Assembly: GCA_002452695.1 (NCBI GenBank)
Contig: DKFA01000089.1
Coordinates: 1-9,172, forward strand
Length of the DNA: 9,172 nucleotides
Direction: 5' to 3'
DNA from: Dehalococcoidia bacterium UBA6808
Lineage (GTDB): Bacteria > Chloroflexota > Dehalococcoidia > GIF9 > UBA5629
Below are positions 1 to 5,968 of this stretch, piece by piece (position 1 is the stretch's first letter; each line of letters opens with the position of its first letter). The translations under genes and the position numbers were made by a program. Under the pieces are notes generated by a model that did not search any database, was not told the DNA's origin, and saw only the letters and a program-made list of their open reading frames with translations.

Positions 1-664
1 CAGTCTGGCCCAGTCCCCGGTAGGCCAGGCTGCGGGTGTAGTAGTAGAGCGCCTCCTGCGGGTCGAGCTGCACAGCTTTGTCGGCATCAGCCAGGGCGGC
101 CTCCCAGCGGTAGATCCTCGATTCGCTGGCCGACTTTTCGTTGTAGGCGGGGGCAAAGTCCGGTTTGAGCTTGATGCATTTGGCCAGCTCCAGCACGGCC
201 ATGGACTGCATCATCTGGTTGTTGTAGAAACGGCCCAGGTCATAGTAGACCCTGTAGTAATTGGGTGCGGTCTCCTGGGCGGAGCGCAGGTCGCTCCAGG
301 TGTATGTGGTCAGGCGCTTGGCCTTGTAGAACCAGGCACGCGCCATATAGGCGTCGGCCAGCTTTTCACGCAGGTTGTCCGAGGTGGCGGCTTCCAGGGC
401 GGCGCGTGCCTGCTCGATGGCCTGATCATAATCTTCGGCTTTGAGCAGCACGGCCACAGCAGCCTCTGCCTTTGACTCAGCTTCGTTTCCGGGGACTGCG
501 GAAGCTTCCTCAATTCGAGCGGCAGCAATGGGGTCAGGGTATGTTGCATTATCCTGCCGGACCGGCGCGCTGCAGGCTATCGCGCACAAAAACAGGATGC
601 AGAAAATAACAGTGCCTGACTGTATGATCGCCCTGCCCGGGCGGTTTACTGCAAAAAAGGACAT
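1..664 (-). CDS. TPR-repeat lipoprotein, N-terminal 221 residues (3' end outside window)
   Basis: The reading frame is open from an ATG at 664-662 to the left edge, giving at least 221 residues. Residues 1-31 form a lipoprotein-type signal: basic start (R8, R11), hydrophobic stretch around residues 18-30, then a lipobox-like AIAC with C31 as the likely lipidated cysteine. After an Ala/Glu-rich linker come TPR-like helical repeats of about 34 residues. Clear ones are the stretch with YYDLGRFYNNQ...LELAKCIKLKP, the next with AYNEKSASES...ALADADKAVQLDP, and a third starting YYYTRSLAYRGLGQT, where the window ends. TPR proteins are scaffolds for protein-protein contacts; a lipidated one would sit on the outer face of the cytoplasmic membrane. 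The partner is unknown. It is divergent from the AIR-synthase-like gene and has its own promoter. The family call is confident; no specific function can be assigned. Confidence 0.85.
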   Translation of the reverse strand, partial: MSFFAVNRPGRAIIQSGTVIFCILFLCAIACSAPVRQDNATYPDPIAAARIEEASAVPGNEAESKAEAAVAVLLKAEDYDQAIEQARAALEAATSDNLREKLADAYMARAWFYKAKRLTTYTWSDLRSAQETAPNYYRVYYDLGRFYNNQMMQSMAVLELAKCIKLKPDFAPAYNEKSASESRIYRWEAALADADKAVQLDPQEALYYYTRSLAYRGLGQT

Positions 665-672
665 GGGCTAAT

Positions 673-701
673 ATTATAAAGCTGCATGGCTAGCGAGTCC
701 A
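673..701 (-). promoter_or_regulatory. Sigma70-like promoter of the TPR lipoprotein, probably leaderless
   Basis: On the minus strand a perfect TATAAT lies at 678-673, with TGGACT (4 of 6 to TTGACA) at 701-696 and a 17-bp spacer. The TATAAT ends only 8 bases before the ATG at 664, so transcription should start at or within a few bases of the start codon. No Shine-Dalgarno sequence precedes that ATG, which agrees with a leaderless or near-leaderless mRNA. Confidence 0.6.
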
Positions 702-720
702 AACAGGCTGCCAGGGGTTG

Positions 721-745
721 AGCATGCCGGTTGTAACAGCATGCC
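721..745. repeat. Two direct copies of AGCATGCC, 17 bp apart
   Basis: AGCATGCC occurs at 721-728 and 738-745. Each copy contains the palindrome GCATGC. The pair lies between the two divergent promoters, upstream of both -35 boxes, which is where a regulator of one or both genes could bind. No known operator is recognised. Confidence 0.4.
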
Positions 746-764
746 AGCTTGTTTATCATCCGGC

Positions 765-794
765 TTGACGTGTAAAACGGCGTATTGTTATGCT
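765..794 (+). promoter_or_regulatory. Predicted promoter of the AIR-synthase-like gene
   Basis: TTGACG at 765-770 and TATGCT at 789-794 are separated by 18 bp, and TG at 786-787 gives an extended -10 (TGnTATGCT). Transcription would start near 801, leaving a 5' leader of about 60 bases before the ATG at 861. Confidence 0.5.
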
Positions 795-846
795 GTTAGG
801 GTATTCGCACCGTCAGGCTGAAAAGCAACGGTGATTATGTTTGATC

Positions 847-853
847 AAGAGGA
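847..853 (+). promoter_or_regulatory. Ribosome binding site deciding the start at 861
   Basis: AAGAGGA lies 7 bases upstream of ATG 861. It falls inside the longer reading frame that could begin at 831 or 837, so it favours the shorter protein. Confidence 0.6.
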
Positions 854-860
854 ACGAACG

Positions 861-1916
861 ATGACTGAAATGCCTGAAATCGGGAAAATCTCTCCGGATG
901 TTTTCGAGAAAATGATACTGCCCTTCCTGGGCGCCCTGGATAGGAGCGTGCTGGTAGGCCCGCAGAACGGCGTCGATGTGGGCATTGTCGAAATAGGCGG
1001 CAAAGCTGTGTCCTTCACCACCGACCCGGTCTTTATCGTGCCTGAATACGGCTGGGAGCGCGCCGCCTGGTTTGCTATCCACATTATCGCATCAGACTCT
1101 GCCACCAGCGGCCTGGCCCCGCGCTACCTGTCGATCGACCTCAACCTGCCCATGGACATTTCCACCGCGCAACTCGATACCGTGTGGCAGACCATGCACA
1201 GGGAATGCAAGAAGCTGGGCATAGCCGTGATTACCGGCCATACAGGCCGTTACGAGAACTGCCATTATCCCATGGTGGGGGGCGCCACCATGGTGGGAGT
1301 CGGGGACATCGATAAATATGTTTCACCGAAATTCGCCTCCGCCAGGGACAAGATCATCATTACCAAGGGCCCGGCCATCGAGGCCTCGGGTATCTTCGCC
1401 ACCATGTTCCCCGCGCTGCTGGAAAAGGAGTTCGGCCAGGAGTTCAGCCAAAAGGCCCAGGGCATTTTTTACAAGATGTCCACGGTGGAGGAAGCCATGA
1501 CCGCAGTGAGCGTGGGCGTCAGGGAGAAGGGCGTTACCGCCATGCACGACGCCACCGAGTGTGGCATCTGGGGCGGCCTGTTCGAGATAGCGCAGGCGGC
1601 AGGGCTGGGCGTGACGGTGGAAAAGGAGAGCATAGTCGTAGAAGACTGCGTCAGCGAGATCTGCCGGCATTTCGGCATCGATCCCTACGCCTCTATCAGC
1701 GAGGGCACGCAGATCATCTCCTGCCGTCCCCATTACGCGGACGCCATCCTGAAGGCCATCACCGACAAGGGCATTAAGGCATCGATTGCAGGCGAGCTGA
1801 CCGATGCGACGAAAGGCATGGTCCTGATCGAAAAAGGCAAGGCTCGCAAGCTTGAACACCCGTTGGTGGACCCGTTCTGGCGCGCATTTTACGATGCGCT
1901 GGCAGGCGGGAAATGA
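861..1916 (+). CDS. AIR synthase-related (PurM/HypE/ThiL superfamily) protein
   Basis: This 351-residue protein has the two-domain plan of the PurM/HypE/SelD/ThiL superfamily, enzymes that use ATP to phosphorylate or activate a carbonyl or phosphate oxygen. The N-terminal AIRS domain includes the stretch near residues 31-60 (VGPQNGVDVGIVEIGGK...TTDPVF), a helix near 71-88 (FAIHIIASDSATSGLAPRY) and a glycine-rich segment at 126-148 (GHTGRYENC...VGGATMVGVG). The C-terminal domain shows ITKGPAIEASGI at 167-178 and MHDATECGIWGGLFEIA at 228-244, the counterpart of the DPTRGG segment of HypE. It ends at residue 351 in Gly-Gly-Lys with no C-terminal cysteine, so it lacks the carbamoyl-carrying tail of true HypE. 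The ATG at 861 is chosen over upstream GTG 831 and ATG 837 because AAGAGGA at 847-853 sits 7 bases before it. It is a single gene with its own promoter. The substrate is unknown. Confidence 0.85.
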   Translation: MTEMPEIGKISPDVFEKMILPFLGALDRSVLVGPQNGVDVGIVEIGGKAVSFTTDPVFIVPEYGWERAAWFAIHIIASDSATSGLAPRYLSIDLNLPMDISTAQLDTVWQTMHRECKKLGIAVITGHTGRYENCHYPMVGGATMVGVGDIDKYVSPKFASARDKIIITKGPAIEASGIFATMFPALLEKEFGQEFSQKAQGIFYKMSTVEEAMTAVSVGVREKGVTAMHDATECGIWGGLFEIAQAAGLGVTVEKESIVVEDCVSEICRHFGIDPYASISEGTQIISCRPHYADAILKAITDKGIKASIAGELTDATKGMVLIEKGKARKLEHPLVDPFWRAFYDALAGGK

Positions 1917-1967
1917 TTTTTCTCAGCCTGTAAAAACAACCCCACTTCGTATCCGCAGGTTGGAGGA

Positions 1968-1986
1968 GCGCGGGCAAAAACCGCGC
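1968..1986. other. GC-rich hairpin after the AIR-synthase-like gene
   Basis: GCGCGG (1968-1973) pairs perfectly with CCGCGC (1981-1986) around a 7-base loop. It is 52 bases past the stop codon. It is followed by C's and A's, not a T-run, so it is not a canonical intrinsic terminator. It could still mark the 3' end of the transcript. Confidence 0.35.
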
Positions 1987-2015
1987 CCCCAAAACCCATC
2001 GTAGCTTCAATGTAA

Positions 2016-2035
2016 AAATTTTTTGAAATTTTTTG
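2016..2035. repeat. Tandem AAATTTTTTG x2, UP-element-like A-tracts
   Basis: The 10-mer AAATTTTTTG is perfectly repeated at 2016-2025 and 2026-2035. The 10-bp period puts both A/T tracts on the same face of the helix, and they lie just upstream of the -35 box at 2046. This is the position and composition of a promoter UP element or intrinsically curved DNA. Confidence 0.5.
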
Positions 2036-2045
2036 CCGAAAATAC

Positions 2046-2074
2046 TTGACATGCTTTTTTATAAATGCTATAAA
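2046..2074 (+). promoter_or_regulatory. Strong sigma70-like promoter of the kamA operon
   Basis: A perfect TTGACA at 2046-2051 and TATAAA at 2069-2074 (5 of 6 to consensus) are exactly 17 bp apart. Transcription should start near 2081, giving a leader of about 66 bases to the GTG at 2147. It is the best promoter in the window and no other clear one is seen inside the four-gene operon. Confidence 0.75.
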
Positions 2075-2077
2075 AAA
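2055..2077. repeat. Perfect 9-bp inverted repeat over the kamA -10 box (candidate operator)
   Basis: TTTTTTATA (2055-2063) and TATAAAAAA (2069-2077) are exact reverse complements around a 5-base spacer AATGC. The right arm includes the whole -10 element. A dimeric repressor bound here would block RNA polymerase; alternatively the symmetry only reflects A/T-rich promoter sequence. No known regulator motif is recognised. Confidence 0.4.
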
Positions 2078-2128
2078 CCAAGAATAAATTTTACGATGGC
2101 AGTAAATAGGAAAATTTAATCAATTTTG

Positions 2129-2135
2129 AAGGAGG
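2129..2135 (+). promoter_or_regulatory. Ribosome binding site of kamA (fixes GTG 2147 as start)
   Basis: AAGGAGG at 2129-2135 is the strongest Shine-Dalgarno match here and lies 11 bases before GTG 2147. An in-frame TTG at 2126 would place this site inside the coding region and has no Shine-Dalgarno of its own, so it is unlikely to be the start. Confidence 0.7.
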
Positions 2136-2146
2136 CACAGCCCAAA

Positions 2147-3445
2147 GTGGCGCAAGCGACTATTACAAGACAAAAGGACCTGTTTGACTTATCTGCTGAT
2201 GAGGAGCCTCCAGGCTGCACCGTAAACGAAGCAGATGAGCCTCCAAGCTTGCGTTTGCTGAGGAACAGGGAGAAGTTCTTCAGCAATGTCAGAGATGAAG
2301 ACTGGAACGATTGGAAATGGCAGTTCCGTAACCGCATCTCCAGTATAGAAGATTTAACGAAACTCACACCGCTCTCACTGCGCGACCAGGTGAATATGAC
2401 CCTGGTCACCAATAAATACCCCATCTCAATCACACCCTATTATTTTTGCCTGATCAATCACGACGACCCCGCTGATCCTGTCAGAAGGCAGGCTATGCCT
2501 GCCATTGAAGAGACCGCTTTGACCGGAATACTCTCAGAAGACCCTTTGGAAGAAGAGCGCGACTCGGTCGTGCCGGGACTGGTGCACCGCTATCCCGACA
2601 GGGTACTGATGGTTGTTACCGATATCTGCCCCATGCTCTGCCGCCATTGCACGCGCAAGCGCGAGTGGCGCCACGGCAGGTGGGTAAGGAAACCTGAAGA
2701 GATCGACCGCATGATCGCCTATATCCGCGACAACGCAGCCATTCGGGACGTGATCGTCTCGGGCGGCGACCCGTTGACGCTTTCGACCAGACAGCTTGAA
2801 TGTATCCTGAAAAAGCTCAGACAGATCGAACACGTGGAGATCATCAGGATCGGCAGCCGCGTGCCTGTTGTCATGCCGCAACGCATCGACGATGAGCTGT
2901 GCAACATGCTGGAAAAATACGCCCCGATCTGGCTTAATACGCATTTTAATACTGTGCGCGAGCTGACCGATGAGGCCAGAACGGCCTGCGACCGCATCCT
3001 CAGGCACGGCATACCCGTCAACAACCAGTCGGTGCTGCTGGCAGGCGTTAACGATTCTGTGCAGGCGCAAACCGCACTCTGCCACGGCCTGCTCAGAGCC
3101 AAGGTGCGCCCCTACTACCTGTTCCAGGCTGATGAGGTCGAGGGCACCGAGCACCTGCGCACCACAGTGGAAAAGGGCCTGCGCATCATCGAAGGCCTGC
3201 GGGGACATACCTCAGGGCTCGGCATCCCCACCTATGTTATCGACCTGCCGGGCGGAGGCGGCAAGGTGCCGCTGCAGACCAGCTACCTGGTGTCGCGTTC
3301 CGACGGCCATTTCGTCTTCAAAAACTATAAGGGGAAAATCTACCATTACCATAACCCGAAGGGCGTTCAGGCCGAAACGGGCCGCAACGGGAAGAGCAAG
3401 GTCAATAATTTGCAGATGGCCCTGCCGGAGATGGTAGCAGTTTAA
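2147..3445 (+). CDS. kamA: L-lysine 2,3-aminomutase (radical SAM, PLP-dependent)
   Basis: This 432-residue enzyme should convert L-lysine to L-beta-lysine (3,6-diaminohexanoate) using a [4Fe-4S] cluster, SAM and PLP in the cytoplasm. The radical SAM motif CxxxCxxC is at C161, C165 and C168 (CPMLCRHC), preceded by HRYPDRVLMVVTD. The PLP-binding lysine is K373 in PGGGGK. Substrate-binding residues known from the Clostridium enzyme (R134, D293, D330 there) correspond to R170, D329 and D366, and every one of these positions, including the three cysteines and the PLP lysine, is offset by exactly 36 residues. Both aspartates are kept, which favours lysine over glutamate as substrate. The first 45 residues are an unconserved-looking acidic extension. 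It is the first gene of the operon; the next ATG follows after 13 bases. EpmB, which acts on EF-P lysine metabolism, is a shorter relative and a less likely identity. Confidence 0.88.
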   Translation: MAQATITRQKDLFDLSADEEPPGCTVNEADEPPSLRLLRNREKFFSNVRDEDWNDWKWQFRNRISSIEDLTKLTPLSLRDQVNMTLVTNKYPISITPYYFCLINHDDPADPVRRQAMPAIEETALTGILSEDPLEEERDSVVPGLVHRYPDRVLMVVTDICPMLCRHCTRKREWRHGRWVRKPEEIDRMIAYIRDNAAIRDVIVSGGDPLTLSTRQLECILKKLRQIEHVEIIRIGSRVPVVMPQRIDDELCNMLEKYAPIWLNTHFNTVRELTDEARTACDRILRHGIPVNNQSVLLAGVNDSVQAQTALCHGLLRAKVRPYYLFQADEVEGTEHLRTTVEKGLRIIEGLRGHTSGLGIPTYVIDLPGGGGKVPLQTSYLVSRSDGHFVFKNYKGKIYHYHNPKGVQAETGRNGKSKVNNLQMALPEMVAV

Positions 3446-3458
3446 CTTCGAACGCAGT

Positions 3459-4457
3459 ATGAAAATCGGCCTCACCTACGACCTGAAAGACGATATAGAG
3501 GCAAAAGGCCAGGATTTTCCCGAAGACGCTCTGGAAGAATACGATTCTATCGAAGTCATCAAAGCTATATCATCTGCGCTGCGCTCGCTGGGACACACGA
3601 CGGTACGTCTGGGCGGCGGGCGGCGGTTCCTCGCCAATATCACGGGCAGGAGCGTAGACCTCGTCTTTAATATCGCAGAGGGCAGGGGGAGCATGCGCAG
3701 CCGCGAGGCCCAGGTGCCAGCCGTGCTCGAAATGCTGGGCATACCCTACTCAGGCTCTGACCCGCTGACACTGGCCATGACGCTGGATAAACCGCTGGCC
3801 AAGCAGGTAGTCAGTGACGCCGGCGTGGCCACCCCCACCTGGCGTCTGATCGAGTCAACCGCACAGCTCAGGCAATTAAAAGATAGTGAGATACCGCTGC
3901 CAGCCTTCGTCAAACCCGCCTTTGAGGGCTCCAGCAAGGGCATCCACCTTAACTCCAGGGCCGATGCCGCTGCCGGGGCCAGAAAGGTTGCCCGCGACCT
4001 GCTGAAAAAATACGGCCAGCCTGTACTGATCGAACAATATATCGAAGGCGACGAAGTAACGGTGGGAGTGATCGGCAATGCGCCTCCCGTCATCGTGGGC
4101 ATCATGCGCGTTATACCCCGTAAAAAATGCAAGACCTTCGTTTATTCGCTGGAGGTTAAGCGCGACTATCTCAACCTGGTGGACTACGAATGCCCGGCCA
4201 GACTGCCGCAACAGGTGATGAAACGCATCGAGAAATCCAGCCTGAGGGCCTACCGGGCGCTGGGCTGCCGGGACATAGCGAGGGTGGACTTCCGCATCGG
4301 CAGGGACGGCATACCGTATTTCCTCGAGGTAAATCCGCTGCCGGGCCTCAATCCAGTCTCCGGGGATATTGTGATCATGTCCGGTAAAATGGGCTGGACT
4401 TACAGGGAACTGATCAGCGGCATTATCGGCGCTGCGATCAAACGGAGCTGCTTATGA
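3459..4457 (+). CDS. ATP-grasp ligase, D-Ala-D-Ala ligase-like (first of two)
   Basis: A 332-residue protein with the Ddl fold: an N-terminal domain with VFNIAEGRGSxxREAQVP at about 69-87 and IPYSGSDPLTLAMTLDK at 95-111, then an ATP-grasp domain with VKPAFEGSSKGI (151-162), IEQYIEGDEVTVGVIGN (191-207) and magnesium ligands D277, E290 and N292 in ARVDFR and FLEVNPLPGLNP. Enzymes of this family activate a carboxylate as acyl phosphate and join it to an amine. The N-terminal GGxSxExxVS motif of cell-wall Ddl, which holds the first D-Ala, is absent, so the substrate is probably not D-Ala-D-Ala. It starts 13 bases after kamA without a clear Shine-Dalgarno sequence, suggesting coupled translation, and overlaps the next gene by 4 bases (ATGA). 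Beta-lysine is a plausible substrate by context only. Confidence 0.85.
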   Translation: MKIGLTYDLKDDIEAKGQDFPEDALEEYDSIEVIKAISSALRSLGHTTVRLGGGRRFLANITGRSVDLVFNIAEGRGSMRSREAQVPAVLEMLGIPYSGSDPLTLAMTLDKPLAKQVVSDAGVATPTWRLIESTAQLRQLKDSEIPLPAFVKPAFEGSSKGIHLNSRADAAAGARKVARDLLKKYGQPVLIEQYIEGDEVTVGVIGNAPPVIVGIMRVIPRKKCKTFVYSLEVKRDYLNLVDYECPARLPQQVMKRIEKSSLRAYRALGCRDIARVDFRIGRDGIPYFLEVNPLPGLNPVSGDIVIMSGKMGWTYRELISGIIGAAIKRSCL

Positions 4458-5452
4458 CACTTAAGGTAGCCATCATCTACAATGACCCTTTCACCGATGA
4501 GCCCAACAGGGCCGGTGAGGAGGAGGCCATCGTTGGAGTACTGGAAGAGGTATTCGCCGTCAGAGATGCGCTGAAAGAGCTGAAATATGATTGGGAGCAA
4601 GTGGCCCTGCACAAGCCTCTGGAAGAGGCGCGCAGGATCATGTCTTCCATCAGAGCCGATGTCATCTTCAATCTTTTCGAGGGATTCGATGACGCTCCGC
4701 AGTCGGAACCGCTGGTGGCGCGCATGATGGAGGATATGAGGATCCGTTTTACCGGCAATCCTTCCCATGTGCTGGAGCTAACGCTGGACAAGGCCCGCAC
4801 CAAGGAAGTGATCAAGCAGCACGGTATACATACGCCCGAGTACCAGGTGCTGACGCCGCAGACGCTGGACAACTTCTGCCTCAGGTTCCCCTGCATCGTC
4901 AAGCCGTGCGATGAGGACGCCAGCCACGGCCTGCTGCCTGAAAATGTGGTGAGAGATCGTAAGCAACTGGCCAGGCAGGTGCAGCGCATCAGCGGTGAAT
5001 TCAGGGGCTACGCGCTGGTGGAGGAATTCATAGACGGGCGCGAGTTCAATGCCTCAGTCATCGGCAACCATGAGCTCGAGCTGATTGAAATATCAGAGAT
5101 AACTTATATGCTGCCGCCTGATCTGCCGCACATACTGACCTTCGAGTCCAAGTGGTTCGAGGGCACACCCTATTACAGGGGTACGGGCGTACAGTGCCCG
5201 GCGCAGGTAAGCCCGGAGTTGAGGCAAACCATCCGGGACACCGTGCTGGCCTCCTGCCGGGCGGTCGGCATCAGCGGCTATGCCAGAGTCGACATGCGGC
5301 AGGACACAGACGGCGCCATCAGGGTATTGGAGGTCAACGCCAACCCGGACCTTTCACCAGAACTAGGCATTGCCCTGCAGTCCGAAAAGCGCGGCTGGAG
5401 CTATGCTACGCTCATTCGCAATATCATCGACCTAGCTCTGGAGCGAATTTAA
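4454..5452 (+). CDS. ATP-grasp ligase, D-Ala-D-Ala ligase-like (second of two)
   Basis: Also 332 residues, and built like its upstream neighbour but clearly diverged. It shows VIFNLFEGFDDAPQSEP (70-86), an N-domain end with FTGNPSHVLELTLDK (99-113), CIVKPCDEDASHGL (147-160, ATP lysine K150), VEEFIDGREFNASVIGN (189-205) and magnesium ligands D280, E293 and N295 in YARVDMR and VLEVNANPDLSP. The GSSxG loop of the first ligase is replaced by EDASHG. As a carboxylate-amine ligase it should form an amide or peptide bond at ATP cost. GGAG at 4444-4447 lies 6 bases before the ATG; the start overlaps the stop of the previous gene and the stop overlaps the next start, so the three genes are surely co-translated. 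Like the first, it lacks the Ddl N-terminal motif. The two probably catalyse successive or different couplings. Confidence 0.85.
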   Translation: MTLKVAIIYNDPFTDEPNRAGEEEAIVGVLEEVFAVRDALKELKYDWEQVALHKPLEEARRIMSSIRADVIFNLFEGFDDAPQSEPLVARMMEDMRIRFTGNPSHVLELTLDKARTKEVIKQHGIHTPEYQVLTPQTLDNFCLRFPCIVKPCDEDASHGLLPENVVRDRKQLARQVQRISGEFRGYALVEEFIDGREFNASVIGNHELELIEISEITYMLPPDLPHILTFESKWFEGTPYYRGTGVQCPAQVSPELRQTIRDTVLASCRAVGISGYARVDMRQDTDGAIRVLEVNANPDLSPELGIALQSEKRGWSYATLIRNIIDLALERI

Positions 5453-5928
5453 TGCCCGTACAGATCAGGACCATGCGTGCGGCAGACAGGCCAGCCATCG
5501 CTGAAATACTGAAAAAGACCGAGGCCTTCGTGCCTGCCGATGTGGAAGTCGCCCTCGAGCTGATCGACTGCTATCTGGCAGACAGCACAGGCTCAGGCTA
5601 CCACTTCCTGGTAGCCGACGTCAACGGACAGCCGGCGGGATATATCTGTTACGGGCCAACGCCGCTTACGCAGGGGACCTGGGACATTTACTGGATCGCC
5701 ACAGACCCTGCGCAAAAGGGAAGAGGAATCGGCGCCAGGTTACTAAAGTCCGCCGAAGAAAACATCCGCTCTGCCGCCGGGCGCCAGGTCCTGATCGAAA
5801 CCTCGTCCAATCCCCTCTATCTGGAAGCGCGCAGGTTCTACCTGGGCCGGGGCTACATTAACATCAGCTCGATCCCCGATTTCTATTCGCCGGGCGATAA
5901 CAAAATTACATTTCGCAAATTGATCTGA
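5452..5928 (+). CDS. GNAT-family N-acetyltransferase, last gene of the kamA operon
   Basis: A 158-residue single-domain GNAT acyltransferase. It begins IRTMRAADRPAIAEIL, typical of the first strand and helix of GNATs, and has the acetyl-CoA pyrophosphate-binding motif A as DPAQKGRGIGARLLKSAEE (around residues 84-102), then NPLYLEARRFYLGRGY, the usual C-terminal motif B. It would transfer an acetyl group from acetyl-CoA to an amine. The ATG overlaps the stop of the second ligase (TAATG) and GGAG at 5440-5443 lies 8 bases upstream; the reading frame stays open far upstream, but that part is the ligase gene. In methanogens KamA (AblA) works with a GNAT, AblB, to make N-epsilon-acetyl-beta-lysine; this protein is much shorter than I expect for AblB, so the role is only analogous. 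Substrate unknown. Confidence 0.82.
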   Translation: MPVQIRTMRAADRPAIAEILKKTEAFVPADVEVALELIDCYLADSTGSGYHFLVADVNGQPAGYICYGPTPLTQGTWDIYWIATDPAQKGRGIGARLLKSAEENIRSAAGRQVLIETSSNPLYLEARRFYLGRGYINISSIPDFYSPGDNKITFRKLI

Positions 5929-5940
5929 AAAAACTATAAT
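5912..5940 (+). promoter_or_regulatory. Promoter upstream of the decayed lipoprotein gene
   Basis: TTCGCA (5912-5917, 4 of 6) and a perfect TATAAT (5935-5940) are 17 bp apart, with the -35 box inside the end of the GNAT gene. Transcription would start near 5947, before the Shine-Dalgarno AGGAG at 5957-5961. It may now mainly serve the radical SAM gene at 6465, for which no closer promoter is visible. Confidence 0.55.
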
Positions 5941-5968
5941 AGTCGCCATAGCATCCAGGAGTTGACTG

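Noticed and set aside
441..671. Plus-strand 76-codon frame at the left end.
   Set aside because: It lies opposite the signal peptide and linker of the TPR lipoprotein, shows no recognisable domain and no ribosome binding site.
1968..1986. GC-rich hairpin as an intrinsic terminator.
   Set aside because: No T-run follows on either strand, so it was listed as a hairpin only.
2096..2119. Tiny reading frame MAVNRKI in the kamA leader as a possible regulatory leader peptide.
   Set aside because: It has no Shine-Dalgarno, no run of lysine codons and no attenuator-like hairpins between it and kamA, so chance is the simpler explanation.
5152..5451. Upstream extension of the acetyltransferase frame.
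   Set aside because: It lies entirely within the second ATP-grasp gene, whose motifs are strong; the GNAT fold and a Shine-Dalgarno both fit the ATG at 5452.
3459..5452. Calling the two ligases D-alanine--D-alanine ligases of cell-wall synthesis.
   Set aside because: The N-terminal substrate motif of Ddl is absent in both and the context is beta-lysine formation, not mur genes.
5452..5928. Naming the acetyltransferase AblB (beta-lysine N6-acetyltransferase).
   Set aside because: It is only 158 residues and shows nothing beyond generic GNAT motifs; the analogy rests on kamA being in the same operon.
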